A DNA stretch of 64,000 bases from Parachlamydiaceae bacterium (GCA_030147755.1 JASBUW010000069.1:1-64000); one strand, 5' to 3'; positions 40,323-49,722 are shown, counted from the stretch's first letter. Notes: generated by a model from the sequence alone, not told the origin. Numbers and translations: made by a program.

Positions 40323-42950
40323 TTACTCTATTTGTTTAAATGTGTCCCTGGATACTATTCTAAAAGAGCCTGAGAGATTTTTTGAAAGTCTTTTTTTTCG
40401 TTTCTCGGATTGACTTTGACTGCTTTTTTGTGCTTCAGACGATTCTTTTGCATCATGTATTTCAGGCGATTCTTTTGCTTTAATTGGCTCCAGTGGTGGT
40501 TCATGTTGATTAGATAAAATCCATAAGTCATCCTCATTTTGGAATTTCTTTGTTTCGTCTAATTTACTTGCAATGTCGAAATACATTTTATCTAATGAAG
40601 ATTGCGAAAAGAAATGGCAAGTGCTTTGATGGCATTGTGCAAACTGTCGACATACCTTGCTCAGGGCAGACATCTTGTAAAAATTTAAACAGCCTATCTC
40701 TGAAGGATTATCGGTGGATGCAGCAGTTAGAATTGTTTGCATGTCTGCAGCAAATCTCAATTCACCTAAAAGTATGCTAACAGCGGGTATAAGATATGTT
40801 TTATTAGAAGAAGTGTTTAAATCTAAAAATTCTTGAATATGAGCTTGATAGTTTTTAAAATGTTTAAGAGAAGAAAATAATTCGTCTAATTTGTCTTTTT
40901 CTGTAGAGTACTTTGCCTTAATTTCTAACCATGTTTGTTTTAAACGATTGATAGGGGATGCATTAAGAGCAGCCACTATGCTATATGCACTATTTAGATT
41001 ACCCTTCTCTACTAATCGTTGACTCAAACGAATAAAAAATCTGCAATAACGTGTTCGTACTTTAAGATCTGAAGATGCTAAAATTTGCGATTGTACTAAG
41101 AGGGATAAAAGATTAAAGTGAGAGATAGATGCTTGAATGGCAGAAGCTTTTTCGGGTTGTTTAGCCCAAATAATAAATTCCTGAGGAGTAATTTTATTAA
41201 AATAATCAGCGTCCAAGATGGTTAAATCCTGAGCCAAGCGTTCCATTGTGTCTGAGTCGAATTTATGATTTCTTATTTTTTCTTCAATTTCTGACCAGTT
41301 TTTTTGAAGTGTTGCTGAGATGGCACTAACAACTTGTTTGTTGCTGACAGATTGATTAGAACGCGAAATAGAAGAAATAGACAATAAAGGTCGAATGGCA
41401 AACCAATAACCTCGTTCTAATTTTTGGAAGACATTCTGATTAAGATCTTTTTCAGCTAATTTTTGATCAGCTAACTTTTTAAATTGATGCATAACGGTTG
41501 CAGAGACAGTCCGCATATTTAATAATAAGTTCGTCGCTTCTACCAATAAATCTAGCTGTTGAGGATCTTTGCAAGAACAAAGACGATTATACAAACTTGT
41601 AGCTAGAGAACGAGAAGATGTAATCCAATGATGACCATAAATGAGAGAAGGATCCTCTTTTTTTAAAATCATATCGATCAATTGTGTTGCATTGGAATCT
41701 TCTTGGATATTTTGAATATAGGAAGCTTTTTCTATTTGGATGTGAATAAGAATATAAAGTTCGACATGCAGAGATTGGACTTGTTTCAGAGTATCTTTAT
41801 GTCTTAATAATTCATCACCCTTTAATTTAAGCAAAATTTCTGTGAGTATCTCAGCTAGCGCATGCTCCTCTGATCGAGAAGATTGGGCTTGTATTTTAGT
41901 ACAAAGTATTTGCAAAAATCTATCTAATCCATCCGGCAAATTTATAAGATTTTGAATAAGTGAGTCCCAAGAGACTTGCTTTCTTGATTGGATTAATTTT
42001 TCCAACACAGCAGGAATTCTTTCTAAAGTTAGGACGGTATTTTCATCGATGGAAATTTCTGGAGATGCACCTTGCATTTCAATTGATTTGCTTAAGTTGT
42101 TTGTAACAGTGTCAACATTTTTTTTGGGTATTCGTTGAACTTTAGATGATGATAGTTGATGCCTTTGGCAGCGCTTGAAGCGTTTTTCTAATTTGCAAAG
42201 TTCTGTGAGATCTAATTTAGATATAAAGTTTGTTAACATAGGTATAGGTGATTCTGTAGTACCTTCAATAGGACGTGTTAAATGATAGAGAGGTTTTATT
42301 TCACTAGAAGTCGAAGGGCGATCACTTGTAGAACCAGTAGTTTTTATGTGATGTTTTTGTAGATGTTGTTCAGTAGTTGCTGGTTGTAACGGCATGCTGA
42401 GGCTTCTCTGCGGTAGGATTCCATTTTTTTGAGAGGGGTTGGGAAGAATAAGTTCTTCAGTATTTAAAGAGGGAGAAGAAGAAGTTTTAGAGGGAGTATC
42501 TAATTGTGATATTTTCTTAGTATGCGAAGCTCTCTTAGATTTGACTTTTGAACTGCTTTTCTCGCGCTTATGAGTATGTTTGTGGGAGCGTATACGTATG
42601 TTTGAAGACAAGCATTGTAAATTTTGTTCTATTGTATCCAAACTTGATGTTGGAATAGCTTCCGGAGAAAAAAGATGAAGAGTTTGTAACGCAACTGAAA
42701 TGGATGATTCCTCCTTTGTAGGAGAAATGGAAAATGCTTCAAGATTTAAAGTAGATGCTTTAGGGGTTACGAAAATAAGTTGATCTTTTGCTTCTGGCAA
42801 AATAGAAGAATCTATGCGTTTTACTTCTTGACCTTGTATCGTTTTGCCAAGTAAAGCAGGCGGTTGTGGTTCTTCACTCCCACTTCCTATAAGATCGCAT
42901 TCTGATTGAATGCTAGAAAGAGTAGAAGAGGAAGGGGAGGGGGAAGACAT
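40323..42950 (-). CDS. RasGEF (CDC25-homology) domain protein, predicted host-directed effector
   Basis: The 875-aa protein has no signal peptide. Residues 1-260 are Ser/Thr/Lys-rich and probably disordered, with a basic KHTHKREKSSSKVKSKR stretch. Residues about 300-560 are helical. A RasGEF domain covers about 565-795. It shows LAQDLTILDADYF and KITPQEFI (the QLT-ie-LF-I-P-E start), FNLLSLLVQSQIL, RTRYCRFFIRLSQRL, NLNSAYSIVAALNASPINRL (the helical-hairpin region), YLIPAVSILLGEL and NFYKMSALSKVCRQF. Eukaryotic RasGEFs eject GDP from Ras. No clear REM domain precedes it. A Ser/Lys-rich tail ends the chain. AGGAGATTTAAAGT precedes the ATG. Delivery to the host is inferred. Confidence 0.88.
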   Translation of the reverse strand: MSSPSPSSSTLSSIQSECDLIGSGSEEPQPPALLGKTIQGQEVKRIDSSILPEAKDQLIFVTPKASTLNLEAFSISPTKEESSISVALQTLHLFSPEAIPTSSLDTIEQNLQCLSSNIRIRSHKHTHKREKSSSKVKSKRASHTKKISQLDTPSKTSSSPSLNTEELILPNPSQKNGILPQRSLSMPLQPATTEQHLQKHHIKTTGSTSDRPSTSSEIKPLYHLTRPIEGTTESPIPMLTNFISKLDLTELCKLEKRFKRCQRHQLSSSKVQRIPKKNVDTVTNNLSKSIEMQGASPEISIDENTVLTLERIPAVLEKLIQSRKQVSWDSLIQNLINLPDGLDRFLQILCTKIQAQSSRSEEHALAEILTEILLKLKGDELLRHKDTLKQVQSLHVELYILIHIQIEKASYIQNIQEDSNATQLIDMILKKEDPSLIYGHHWITSSRSLATSLYNRLCSCKDPQQLDLLVEATNLLLNMRTVSATVMHQFKKLADQKLAEKDLNQNVFQKLERGYWFAIRPLLSISSISRSNQSVSNKQVVSAISATLQKNWSEIEEKIRNHKFDSDTMERLAQDLTILDADYFNKITPQEFIIWAKQPEKASAIQASISHFNLLSLLVQSQILASSDLKVRTRYCRFFIRLSQRLVEKGNLNSAYSIVAALNASPINRLKQTWLEIKAKYSTEKDKLDELFSSLKHFKNYQAHIQEFLDLNTSSNKTYLIPAVSILLGELRFAADMQTILTAASTDNPSEIGCLNFYKMSALSKVCRQFAQCHQSTCHFFSQSSLDKMYFDIASKLDETKKFQNEDDLWILSNQHEPPLEPIKAKESPEIHDAKESSEAQKSSQSQSEKRKKRLSKNLSGSFRIVSRDTFKQIE

Positions 42951-43471
42951 ACTTTAAATCTCCTGTAATTAATAGTTTAAATTTGAAAATCTAGCGTCTA
43001 AGCAAAAGTAACTATAACAGGAAAGAAAGGGCTTTTTCTGGATCCTAACAGATGTAAATATCAAAGTCTATTTATATCCAAACGTTAAAAAAACACTTAT
43101 TTCCCTATTTTATTGATAATAAATTACTTGTGTTTCATGCTTCTGTATATAAAAATTTCTATATTTTGTGGCTTTATCGAATATGTCAAGAGCAAATAGG
43201 GTGGATTGATTCTTTTTGCATTGCGATAAGCAAGATTTCAACAAATTTAGAAATTCGCTTGTCAAAAAATCCCACTTTTTGCTAATCTCGCTGTTTTAGC
43301 TTTCTAATCGATCGCTGATCACTCAAAATTGCTTTGTGTACCCTGGTCAGAACGTGTTTCATGCGTAACTAGCCACCCGTTACAAAGCCGCAATTTTATT
43401 GTTTATAGACACAGCAAGCTTTAAGTTTGTTAAAATATAGCGAATCATTAATTGGATTAAGGATTGAATAT
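42951..43471. promoter_or_regulatory. Divergent control region between the RasGEF gene and rplC
   Basis: No gene was found in these 521 bp. The part nearest rplC has a TAAAAT (43431-43436) that could be a -10 box for the ribosomal operon, with TAGACA at 43405-43410 as a loose -35; spacing (20 bp) is not ideal. An AAGGATT site lies before ATG 43472. The part nearest the RasGEF gene is AT-rich and may hold its promoter. No r-protein binding structure was recognised. Confidence 0.4.
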
Positions 43472-44143
43472 ATGGCGCTTACAATGATGGGTAAAAAGCG
43501 TGGCATGATGCAGCTTTTTGATGAAAAAGGCAATGTCGTCGTGTGCACTGTGATCCAAGCTGAGCCCAATGTGGTGACTCAAGTCAAAACAAAAGAAACA
43601 GATGGTTATACAGCTGTTCAATTAGGTTTTGAGAAAGTGGCAGGAAAAACACAACATACGATTGAAGCTAGAACAGGAAAACCTCAATTAGGTCACTTCA
43701 AGAAAGCTGGAATAGAGCCTCGTCGTTTCTTATTGGAATCGAGATTAGATGCAGTTGATCAATATGCACCGGGGCAAGAAATTGGCGTGGATGTATTCGC
43801 TGAAATTGAATTTGTAGATGCAACAGCGATTTCAAAAGGAAAGGGTTATCAAGGGGTGATGAAGCGTCACCATTTTGCGGGTGGGCCTGCCTCTCACGGT
43901 TCTGGATTTCATCGTCATGCCGGTTCAACAGGAATGCGTTCCACACCGGGTCGTGGTTTGCCAGGTGGAAAAAAAGCAGGACAAATGGGAAATGAGCGCG
44001 TCACTGTGCAAAACCTTGAAGTGGTAAGAATTGATCCAGAAAACAATTTGATTATTGTGAAAGGACAAGTTCCTGGTCCTCGTAATGGTTTGGTTTACTT
44101 AAGCCAAGCGAAGAAAAAAATGCCAAAGAAAAGTCATAAGTAA
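43472..44143 (+). CDS. rplC: 50S ribosomal protein L3
   Basis: L3 helps start 50S assembly near the peptidyl transferase centre. ATG 43472 (MALTMMGKKRGMMQLFDE) is chosen over the in-frame ATG at 43427 because it follows AAGGATT and matches the family start; this gives 223 aa. The conserved loop is present: HHFAGGPASHGSGFHRHAGS, then GRGLPGGKKAGQMGNERVTV. It opens the ribosomal cluster here. No rpsJ lies upstream, as in Chlamydia. Confidence 0.97.
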   Translation: MALTMMGKKRGMMQLFDEKGNVVVCTVIQAEPNVVTQVKTKETDGYTAVQLGFEKVAGKTQHTIEARTGKPQLGHFKKAGIEPRRFLLESRLDAVDQYAPGQEIGVDVFAEIEFVDATAISKGKGYQGVMKRHHFAGGPASHGSGFHRHAGSTGMRSTPGRGLPGGKKAGQMGNERVTVQNLEVVRIDPENNLIIVKGQVPGPRNGLVYLSQAKKKMPKKSHK

Positions 44144-44165
44144 CAAGATCTCGTGGAGTTGAATT

Positions 44166-44849
44166 GTGGCTACACTTAAAAAGTACAATCTTGCTGGTAA
44201 AGAAATTGGTCAAGTCACCGTCGATGATAGTTTGATCAATGCTGAAGCCAACAGTCAAATGATTAAAGACTATATTGTTGCCTTGCGTGCAAATGCAAGA
44301 CAATGGTCTGCCAGCACAAAAACTCGGGCTGAAGTGAGCCATACGACAAAGAAGCCTCATCCTCAAAAGGGTCAGGGTCGTGCTCGCCAAGGTTCGCTCG
44401 TGGCTCCTCAATATCGAGGAGGCGGTCGTGTGTTTGGTCCTAGACCTAAGTTTGATCAACATGTGCGCATCAATAAAAAAGAGCGTAAAGCGGCTATTCG
44501 TTATTTGTTAGCCGAGAAGATAAAAGAAAATCGCGTATGGTTAATTGATGATACAGCGATGGAAGCTCCGAAAACGCAAACAATTGCTCGTTTTCTGAAA
44601 GGTTTTGACCTGACAGGACGTATTTTGTTTTTGGGAGAAGGAGCTTATACAGAAGTGGAGACTGAAGGTAAGACTCAGCGCGTGAGCGTTGCAAGCCATA
44701 AGCATCAAAATTTCATGAAGAGCACACGTAATTTGCCAAAAACAAATTTTACGCTGGCTTCTAATGTCAATGGTTATGATGTGATGATTGCACGTGACAT
44801 CGTGTTGACTGAAGCTGCTCTGCATGAATTGAATCAATGGTTAAGCTAA
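44166..44849 (+). CDS. rplD: 50S ribosomal protein L4
   Basis: The 227-aa L4 lines part of the peptide exit tunnel. It starts with GTG at 44166 after a GGAG site. The family landmarks are KGQGRARQGSLVAPQYRGGG and VFGPRPKFDQHVRINKKERK. In E. coli L4 also represses its own operon; no comparable leader is seen here. It lies 22 bp after rplC. Confidence 0.97.
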   Translation: MATLKKYNLAGKEIGQVTVDDSLINAEANSQMIKDYIVALRANARQWSASTKTRAEVSHTTKKPHPQKGQGRARQGSLVAPQYRGGGRVFGPRPKFDQHVRINKKERKAAIRYLLAEKIKENRVWLIDDTAMEAPKTQTIARFLKGFDLTGRILFLGEGAYTEVETEGKTQRVSVASHKHQNFMKSTRNLPKTNFTLASNVNGYDVMIARDIVLTEAALHELNQWLS

Positions 44850-44862
44850 GGAGTCACCGATC

Positions 44863-45198
44863 ATGGCAGCAAAAAGTCCTTATCAAGTCGTGAAACATCA
44901 ATATGTGACTGAAAAGTCCATCATGTTGCAAGGATTAAAATCAGCAGAGAGTAATCCTTCACTTAAGCGTTGTGAATCTCCTAAATATGTGTTTATTGTA
45001 GATCGTGCAGCGAATAAGCAAGAAATTGCACGTGCGATTGAAGAGATTTACAAAAAAGAAGAAGTAAAAGTTGTGGCGGTTAACACGATTAACGTCAAGC
45101 CAAAAGCTAGACGTGTCCGTGGTAGACCTGGGTTCAAAAGTGCGTTCAAGAAAGCTGTGGTCACTTTACGACCTGGCGATAATCTTGATAATGTATAA
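44863..45198 (+). CDS. rplW: 50S ribosomal protein L23
   Basis: The 111-aa L23 sits at the tunnel exit and docks trigger factor and SRP. Typical pieces are VKHQYVTEKSIMLQ, YVFIVDRAANKQEIARAIEE and VKVVAVNTINVKPKARRVRG. An insertion near residues 20-35 (SAESNPSLKRCESPK) is longer than in E. coli. It follows rplD by 13 bp with an AAGGAG site. Confidence 0.96.
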   Translation: MAAKSPYQVVKHQYVTEKSIMLQGLKSAESNPSLKRCESPKYVFIVDRAANKQEIARAIEEIYKKEEVKVVAVNTINVKPKARRVRGRPGFKSAFKKAVVTLRPGDNLDNV

Positions 45199-45215
45199 AG
45201 GAGCTTTGAGAGTAG

Positions 45216-46061
45216 ATGTTTAAGAAGTATCGACCCATTACACCAGGAACGCGTCAACTCGTGTTGCCCACTAATGAGCAACTCACACGCGTGGGTGAAA
45301 ATACGCGCGCCACTGTTAAGCCAACGAAGTCTCTTTTATTGCCAAAAAGAAGAACCAACGGGCGTAATAACAATGGCCACATCACGTGCCGTCACAAAGG
45401 GGGCGGACATAAGCAGCATTACCGCATCATCGATTTCAAGCGCGATAAAGAAAATATTCCTGCGCGTGTTGCTTCCATTGAATACGATCCAAATCGTACC
45501 GCTTATATTGCATTATTAAATTATGCAGATGGTGAAAAACGTTATATTTTAGCTCCCCAAGGATTAAAAGCAGGCGATGTCGTGCAAACAAGCGACGAAC
45601 CTCCTTTCCATGTGGGTTGCTGTATGAAACTCAAATTTATGCCGTTAGGTTCTGTCGTTAACAATATTGAACTTTATCCTGGCCGTGGAGGTAAGCTCGT
45701 GCGTTCTGCTGGATTATCTGCGCAGTTAATGGCACGCAGCGGAGGTTATGCAACAATTCGCATGCCTTCTGGTGAAGTTCGTATGGTCAATGAAAATTGT
45801 CGAGCCACTTTTGGTGCTGTTTCCAATCCTGAACGTAATTTACGTATCGAAGGAAAAGCAGGTCGTATGCGTTGGAAAGGGATACGTCCTACTGTGCGTG
45901 GTACAGCAATGAATCCTGTTGACCACCCGCACGGAGGTGGTGAAGGTAAGCATAAAGGTAATACACCTCAGACACCTTGGGGTCTTTATACAAAAGGACT
46001 TGTCACAAGATCGAATAAGAAATCTAACAAGTTGATTGTTAAACGTCGAAGGAAGAAGTAG
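45216..46061 (+). CDS. rplB: 50S ribosomal protein L2
   Basis: The 281-aa L2 is needed for peptidyl transferase activity and subunit joining. It shows the family start [14 protein letters not shown] and [20 protein letters not shown]. The C-terminal loop [20 protein letters not shown] contains the conserved functional His. Full length, intact and in the normal operon place. Confidence 0.98.
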   Translation: MFKKYRPITPGTRQLVLPTNEQLTRVGENTRATVKPTKSLLLPKRRTNGRNNNGHITCRHKGGGHKQHYRIIDFKRDKENIPARVASIEYDPNRTAYIALLNYADGEKRYILAPQGLKAGDVVQTSDEPPFHVGCCMKLKFMPLGSVVNNIELYPGRGGKLVRSAGLSAQLMARSGGYATIRMPSGEVRMVNENCRATFGAVSNPERNLRIEGKAGRMRWKGIRPTVRGTAMNPVDHPHGGGEGKHKGNTPQTPWGLYTKGLVTRSNKKSNKLIVKRRRKK

Positions 46062-46063
46062 AT

Positions 46064-46327
46064 ATGGCAAGATCGTTGAAAAAAGGTCCTTTTGTTGATC
46101 ACCACCTTCAAAAGAAGGTAGACGTTCAGAATAAAGAAGGAAGTAAAAAACCTATTAAAACGTGGTCTAGACGATCAATGATTACGCCCGATATGGTTGG
46201 ACATACGTTTGAAGTACATAATGGTCGTAAACATCTCACTGTGTTTGTCACGGACAACATGGTAGGTCATCGATTGGGTGAATTTTCTCCCACTCGTACA
46301 TTTAAAGGACACCCTGTTAAGAAGTAA
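46064..46327 (+). CDS. rpsS: 30S ribosomal protein S19
   Basis: The 87-aa S19 binds in the 30S head with S13. [19 protein letters not shown] and [20 protein letters not shown] are canonical, as is [16 protein letters not shown]. Its ATG is 2 bp after the rplB stop, so translation is coupled. Confidence 0.98.
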   Translation: MARSLKKGPFVDHHLQKKVDVQNKEGSKKPIKTWSRRSMITPDMVGHTFEVHNGRKHLTVFVTDNMVGHRLGEFSPTRTFKGHPVKK

Positions 46328-46340
46328 AGGTTGCTAACTC

Positions 46341-46676
46341 ATGAATACTGCTAAAGCTATAACCAAATATGTGCGTATTAGTCCCCGTAAAGCGCGTTTA
46401 GCCGCTGGACTAATTCGTGGACTATCCGTTTCAGACGCTTCCACGCAATTGATGTTTAGCAACCTCAAAGCAGGACGTCTCTTGAAGAAAACGTTAGATA
46501 GTGCTGTTGCCAATGCGGAGACTCAGCTCGACTTAAGACGCGAATCCCTCAAAGTGCTTGAGGTGCGTGTCGATGAGGGTCCTACGCTTAAAAGAGCAAA
46601 ACCAAAAAACCGTGGCGGACGTCATCCGATTATGAAAAGAACAAGCCACTTTACCGTTATCGTTAGCAATCAGTAA
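46341..46676 (+). CDS. rplV: 50S ribosomal protein L22
   Basis: The 111-aa L22 lines the exit tunnel. It has [19 protein letters not shown] at the start, and the beta-hairpin region [20 protein letters not shown] followed by RTSHFTVIV. This hairpin is where macrolide-resistance changes arise in other bacteria; no oddity is visible. Gap to rpsS 13 bp. Confidence 0.97.
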   Translation: MNTAKAITKYVRISPRKARLAAGLIRGLSVSDASTQLMFSNLKAGRLLKKTLDSAVANAETQLDLRRESLKVLEVRVDEGPTLKRAKPKNRGGRHPIMKRTSHFTVIVSNQ

Positions 46677-46687
46677 GGAGTGAAGGA

Positions 46688-47332
46688 ATGGGACAGAAAG
46701 TTAATCCAGTAAGCTTCCGCCTTGTTCGTACGCGTGATTGGCGCTCCAAGTGGTTTGCGAACAAAAAAGAGTTTGGTGATTTATTGGTAGAAGACCAACA
46801 AATCCGCGCTTATTTGTTGAAGAAACCAGCTCTTGTTGGAGTTTCAGCTATTAAAATTAAGCGCATGAGCGGAAAAATTGAAGTCACAATTGTGACAGCG
46901 CGTCCAGGTCTGGTCATTGGTAAAAAAGGATCAGAAATTGATGTACTAAAAGCGGAACTCAGCAAGCTCACAGGTAAAGAAGTGTGGGTAGCTGTAGAAG
47001 AAGTGAAGCGTCCAGATATTGATGCGAAAATTGTCGCAGATAGCATTGCGAAGCAATTAGAAAGACGTATTCCTTTCCGTCGTGCGATGAAGAAGGCGAT
47101 GCAATCTTCTCTAGATGCCGGTGCACATGGAATTAAAGTTCAGTTGTCAGGTCGTATCGGCGGCGCTGAAATTGCGCGTACAGAATGGTATAAAGAAGGA
47201 AGCACACCGCTTCACACTCTACGTGCCGATATTGATTATGCAACAGGCCGTGCAGAAACCACTTATGGAAGTATCGGAGTAAAAGTGTGGATTTATCGCG
47301 GTGAAGATAATTTAGTGAAGAGGGAGGCTTAA
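46688..47332 (+). CDS. rpsC: 30S ribosomal protein S3
   Basis: The 214-aa S3 lines the mRNA entry site and carries a KH domain: VTIVTARPGLVIGKKGSEID (GxxG = GKKG). The start MGQKVNPVSFRLVRTRDW and the end GSIGVKVWIYRGED are conserved. A GGAG site precedes the ATG. L16 follows after 3 bp. Confidence 0.98.
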   Translation: MGQKVNPVSFRLVRTRDWRSKWFANKKEFGDLLVEDQQIRAYLLKKPALVGVSAIKIKRMSGKIEVTIVTARPGLVIGKKGSEIDVLKAELSKLTGKEVWVAVEEVKRPDIDAKIVADSIAKQLERRIPFRRAMKKAMQSSLDAGAHGIKVQLSGRIGGAEIARTEWYKEGSTPLHTLRADIDYATGRAETTYGSIGVKVWIYRGEDNLVKREA

Positions 47333-47335
47333 ACC

Positions 47336-47755
47336 ATGCCTTTAATGCCAAAAAGAACCAAGCACCGTAAGATGCAAAAAGGGCAATTTGCTGGCTTAAG
47401 CAAAGGAGCCAACTTTGTTCACTTTGGAGAATACGGCATCCAAGTTCTCGAAAGAGGTTGGATTACAAATCAGCAAATTGAAGCATGCCGCGTAGCGATC
47501 AACCGTTTCTTTCAACGACGTGGTAAAGTTTGGATTCGTATTTTTCCTGACAAACCTATTACGAAGAAACCTGCAGAGGTACGGATGGGTAAAGGGAAAG
47601 GTGGTGTGGATCACTGGGTAGCTGTTGTACGTCCGGGACGCATTTTGTTTGAAGTGGCCAATGTGCCGAGAGATATGGCACAAAGCGCTCTACGTCGTGC
47701 GGCTGCGAAATTAGGACTGAAGACACGTTTCGTTGAACGCGTAGAACAAGTTTGA
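47336..47755 (+). CDS. rplP: 50S ribosomal protein L16
   Basis: The 139-aa L16 touches the A-site t[43 protein letters not shown] and [19 protein letters not shown] match the family. ATG 47336 (MPLMPKR) fits the GGGAGG site; an inner Met at 47345 is possible. Its TGA lies 8 bp before the rpmC start. Confidence 0.97.
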   Translation: MPLMPKRTKHRKMQKGQFAGLSKGANFVHFGEYGIQVLERGWITNQQIEACRVAINRFFQRRGKVWIRIFPDKPITKKPAEVRMGKGKGGVDHWVAVVRPGRILFEVANVPRDMAQSALRRAAAKLGLKTRFVERVEQV

Positions 47756-47763
47756 GGGATTTT

Positions 47764-47979
47764 ATGTACAAAGCAAAAGATTTAAGAGACCAAAGTCTAG
47801 AAGAACTTGAAGCCACTTACGATGATACTTGCCGTAAGCTTTTTGAGCTGAAGACTCAGTTTAAAGTAGAAAAAAAGCGCGAAAAGCCACATGAAATCAA
47901 GCATGCTCGTAAAGATATTGCGCGCTTATTAACAGTGATGACTGAAAAGCGTCGTCAAAACCAAAATCAGGCACGTTAA
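47764..47979 (+). CDS. rpmC: 50S ribosomal protein L29
   Basis: The 71-aa L29 lies at the tunnel exit beside L23. ATG 47764 follows a GAGGG site in the end of rplP; an upstream in-frame TTG (47752) is not needed. KAKDLRDQSLEELEATYDDT and EIKHARKDIARLLTVMTEK are typical helices. The downstream gap to rpsQ is 9 bp. Confidence 0.95.
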   Translation: MYKAKDLRDQSLEELEATYDDTCRKLFELKTQFKVEKKREKPHEIKHARKDIARLLTVMTEKRRQNQNQAR

Positions 47980-47988
47980 AGGACCAGC

Positions 47989-48246
47989 ATGGAACAAGAA
48001 GTCAGAGGAAATCGCAAAGTTAAGCAAGGAACTGTCATCTCTAATAAGATGCAAAAAACAGTTGTTGTGAAAGTAGAACGCACATTACGTCATCCTCAAT
48101 ATGGTAAAGTGGTGACACGTAGTAAAAAATTCTATGCTCATCATGAATCTCCTTTGCAAATAGGCGATGAGGTTAAAATTGTTGAAACACGTCCTTTGTC
48201 TAAATTGAAGCGTTGGCGTGTGGTTGAAGAGCAAGCAAGTAAGTAA
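47989..48246 (+). CDS. rpsQ: 30S ribosomal protein S17
   Basis: The 85-aa OB-fold S17 binds 16S rRNA early in assembly. [20 protein letters not shown] and [20 protein letters not shown] are family signatures, ending in [14 protein letters not shown] 148-bp gap follows before rplN, unusually wide for this operon. It holds only a weak TACAAT (48282-48287) and a CCACT/AGTGG pair, perhaps an internal promoter. Confidence 0.97.
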   Translation: MEQEVRGNRKVKQGTVISNKMQKTVVVKVERTLRHPQYGKVVTRSKKFYAHHESPLQIGDEVKIVETRPLSKLKRWRVVEEQASK

Positions 48247-48394
48247 ATAATAGCTAATCTTCCACTGGAGACTTTTAGCTATACAATAAGCTCAAAGTGG
48301 TAAGAAAGACAAGCAAGATCGTCAAAGAGAGCCACAAAGAGCGCCTCTTACAAGACATCTTAAATAGAAATAGATTGATGGAGTTTGTAAGTTT

Positions 48395-48763
48395 ATGATT
48401 CAACAAGAAACCGAGCTCGAAGTCGCCGATAACTCTGGTGCTAAACGAGTCAAATGCTTTAAGGTATTAGGTGGCTCAAAGCGCCGATATGCGCATGTAG
48501 GAGATATTGTGGTTGCCTCTGTTCAAGATGCTCACCCAGAAGGTGGCGTTAAGAAAGGGGATGTTGTAAAGGTTGTCATTATTCGAACGAAATCTTACAT
48601 CAAACGCAAAGATGGAACTAAATTGCGCTTTGACACCAATAGCTGTGTTCTGATTGATGATAAAAAAAATCCACGCGGAACACGTATTTTTGGACCAGTG
48701 GCACGCGAAGTGCGTGACAGAGATTTTTTAAAAATTAGCTCTTTGGCTCCAGAAGTGATTTAA
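48395..48763 (+). CDS. rplN: 50S ribosomal protein L14
   Basis: The 122-aa L14 forms an intersubunit bridge. [40 protein letters not shown] and [20 protein letters not shown] are canonical. Its TAA shares its last A with an ATG of the next frame (48763), but L24 more likely starts at 48775. Confidence 0.98.
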   Translation: MIQQETELEVADNSGAKRVKCFKVLGGSKRRYAHVGDIVVASVQDAHPEGGVKKGDVVKVVIIRTKSYIKRKDGTKLRFDTNSCVLIDDKKNPRGTRIFGPVAREVRDRDFLKISSLAPEVI

Positions 48764-48774
48764 TGGGAGAAGCC

Positions 48775-49134
48775 ATGAAAGAAATAGAAAGTAAGACAAG
48801 TCAAGGAAAAAAAATCCGTAAAGGAGATCGCGTTCTTGCCATTGCCGGCAATAATAGAGGTCTAATAGGAACTGTGCTATCACGCAAAGGCGATAGGGTC
48901 ATTGTGCAAGGCCTTAACGTACGCAAGAAGCATATAAAACGCACGCAAGACGCTCCTAAGGGCAGAATTATTGAAATTGAAAGGCCCATTCATATTTCAA
49001 ATGTTAAAGTTTGTGTGGAAGGAGACAATGCTGCGAAATTAAAAGTTCGTACAGATGAGCAAGGACAGCGCCAGTTTGTTTATCAACAAGATGATCAAGA
49101 AGTCATCTACCGTTCAGTAAAAAAACCTAAGTGA
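48775..49134 (+). CDS. rplX: 50S ribosomal protein L24
   Basis: The L24 protein starts 50S assembly. ATG 48775 has a GGGAG site 5 nt upstream and is preferred over the in-frame ATG 48763, which has none; this gives 119 aa. The KOW motif is IRKGDRVLAIAGNNRGLIGT, followed by VIVQGLNVRKKHIKRTQDA. A longer than usual, charged C-terminus (QRQFVYQQDDQEVIYRSVK) is seen. Confidence 0.93.
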   Translation: MKEIESKTSQGKKIRKGDRVLAIAGNNRGLIGTVLSRKGDRVIVQGLNVRKKHIKRTQDAPKGRIIEIERPIHISNVKVCVEGDNAAKLKVRTDEQGQRQFVYQQDDQEVIYRSVKKPK

Positions 49135-49147
49135 GTAGAAGAAGACA

Positions 49148-49705
49148 ATGTCTAGGTTAAAAAAAAGATATCTAGCTGAAATTAAGCCAGAATTGCAAAA
49201 AAAGTTTAGTTATGCGAACCCTATGCAGGTTCCTGGTTTAGTGAAAGTTGTAATTAACATGGGAATTGCAGAAGCATCTAAAGATAAGAATGCCATCCAA
49301 GATTGTATCAAAGAAATGACAATGCTCTCTGGGCAAAAACCCATTGTGACAAAAGCTAAGAAAGCTATTTCAAACTTTAAACTGCGTGAAAAGCAACCCA
49401 TCGGGGTGAAGGTCACTTTACGTGGTCAAAGAATGTACGATTTTATCGATCGCTTTGTGAATATTGTTTGTCCTCGCATTCGCGACTTTAGAGGTTTTCC
49501 TTCTAAATGTGATGGTAGCGGAAATTATTCGCTCGGTCTAGAAGATCAGCAAATTTTTCCTGAAATCAACTTAGATGAAGTGAAAAAAACTCAAGGGATG
49601 CATATCACTTTTGTGACAAGTGCTCAAACAGATGAAGAATGCGTGGAATTATTAAGATTACTAGGCGTTCCATTTAAAAACTTACCGATTTCGGTAGCAG
49701 CTTAA
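49148..49705 (+). CDS. rplE: 50S ribosomal protein L5
   Basis: The 185-aa L5 binds 5S rRNA and contacts the P-site t[43 protein letters not shown] and [20 protein letters not shown] are typical. In many bacteria rpsN follows; here rpsH follows directly, as in Chlamydia. Confidence 0.97.
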   Translation: MSRLKKRYLAEIKPELQKKFSYANPMQVPGLVKVVINMGIAEASKDKNAIQDCIKEMTMLSGQKPIVTKAKKAISNFKLREKQPIGVKVTLRGQRMYDFIDRFVNIVCPRIRDFRGFPSKCDGSGNYSLGLEDQQIFPEINLDEVKKTQGMHITFVTSAQTDEECVELLRLLGVPFKNLPISVAA

Positions 49706-49722
49706 GAAGAGGAGAAGAAATC

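Noticed and set aside
43300-43440. Possible tRNA or small RNA upstream of rplC
   Set aside because: No cloverleaf, T-loop consensus or strong terminator could be fitted. Only weak promoter-like boxes are present.
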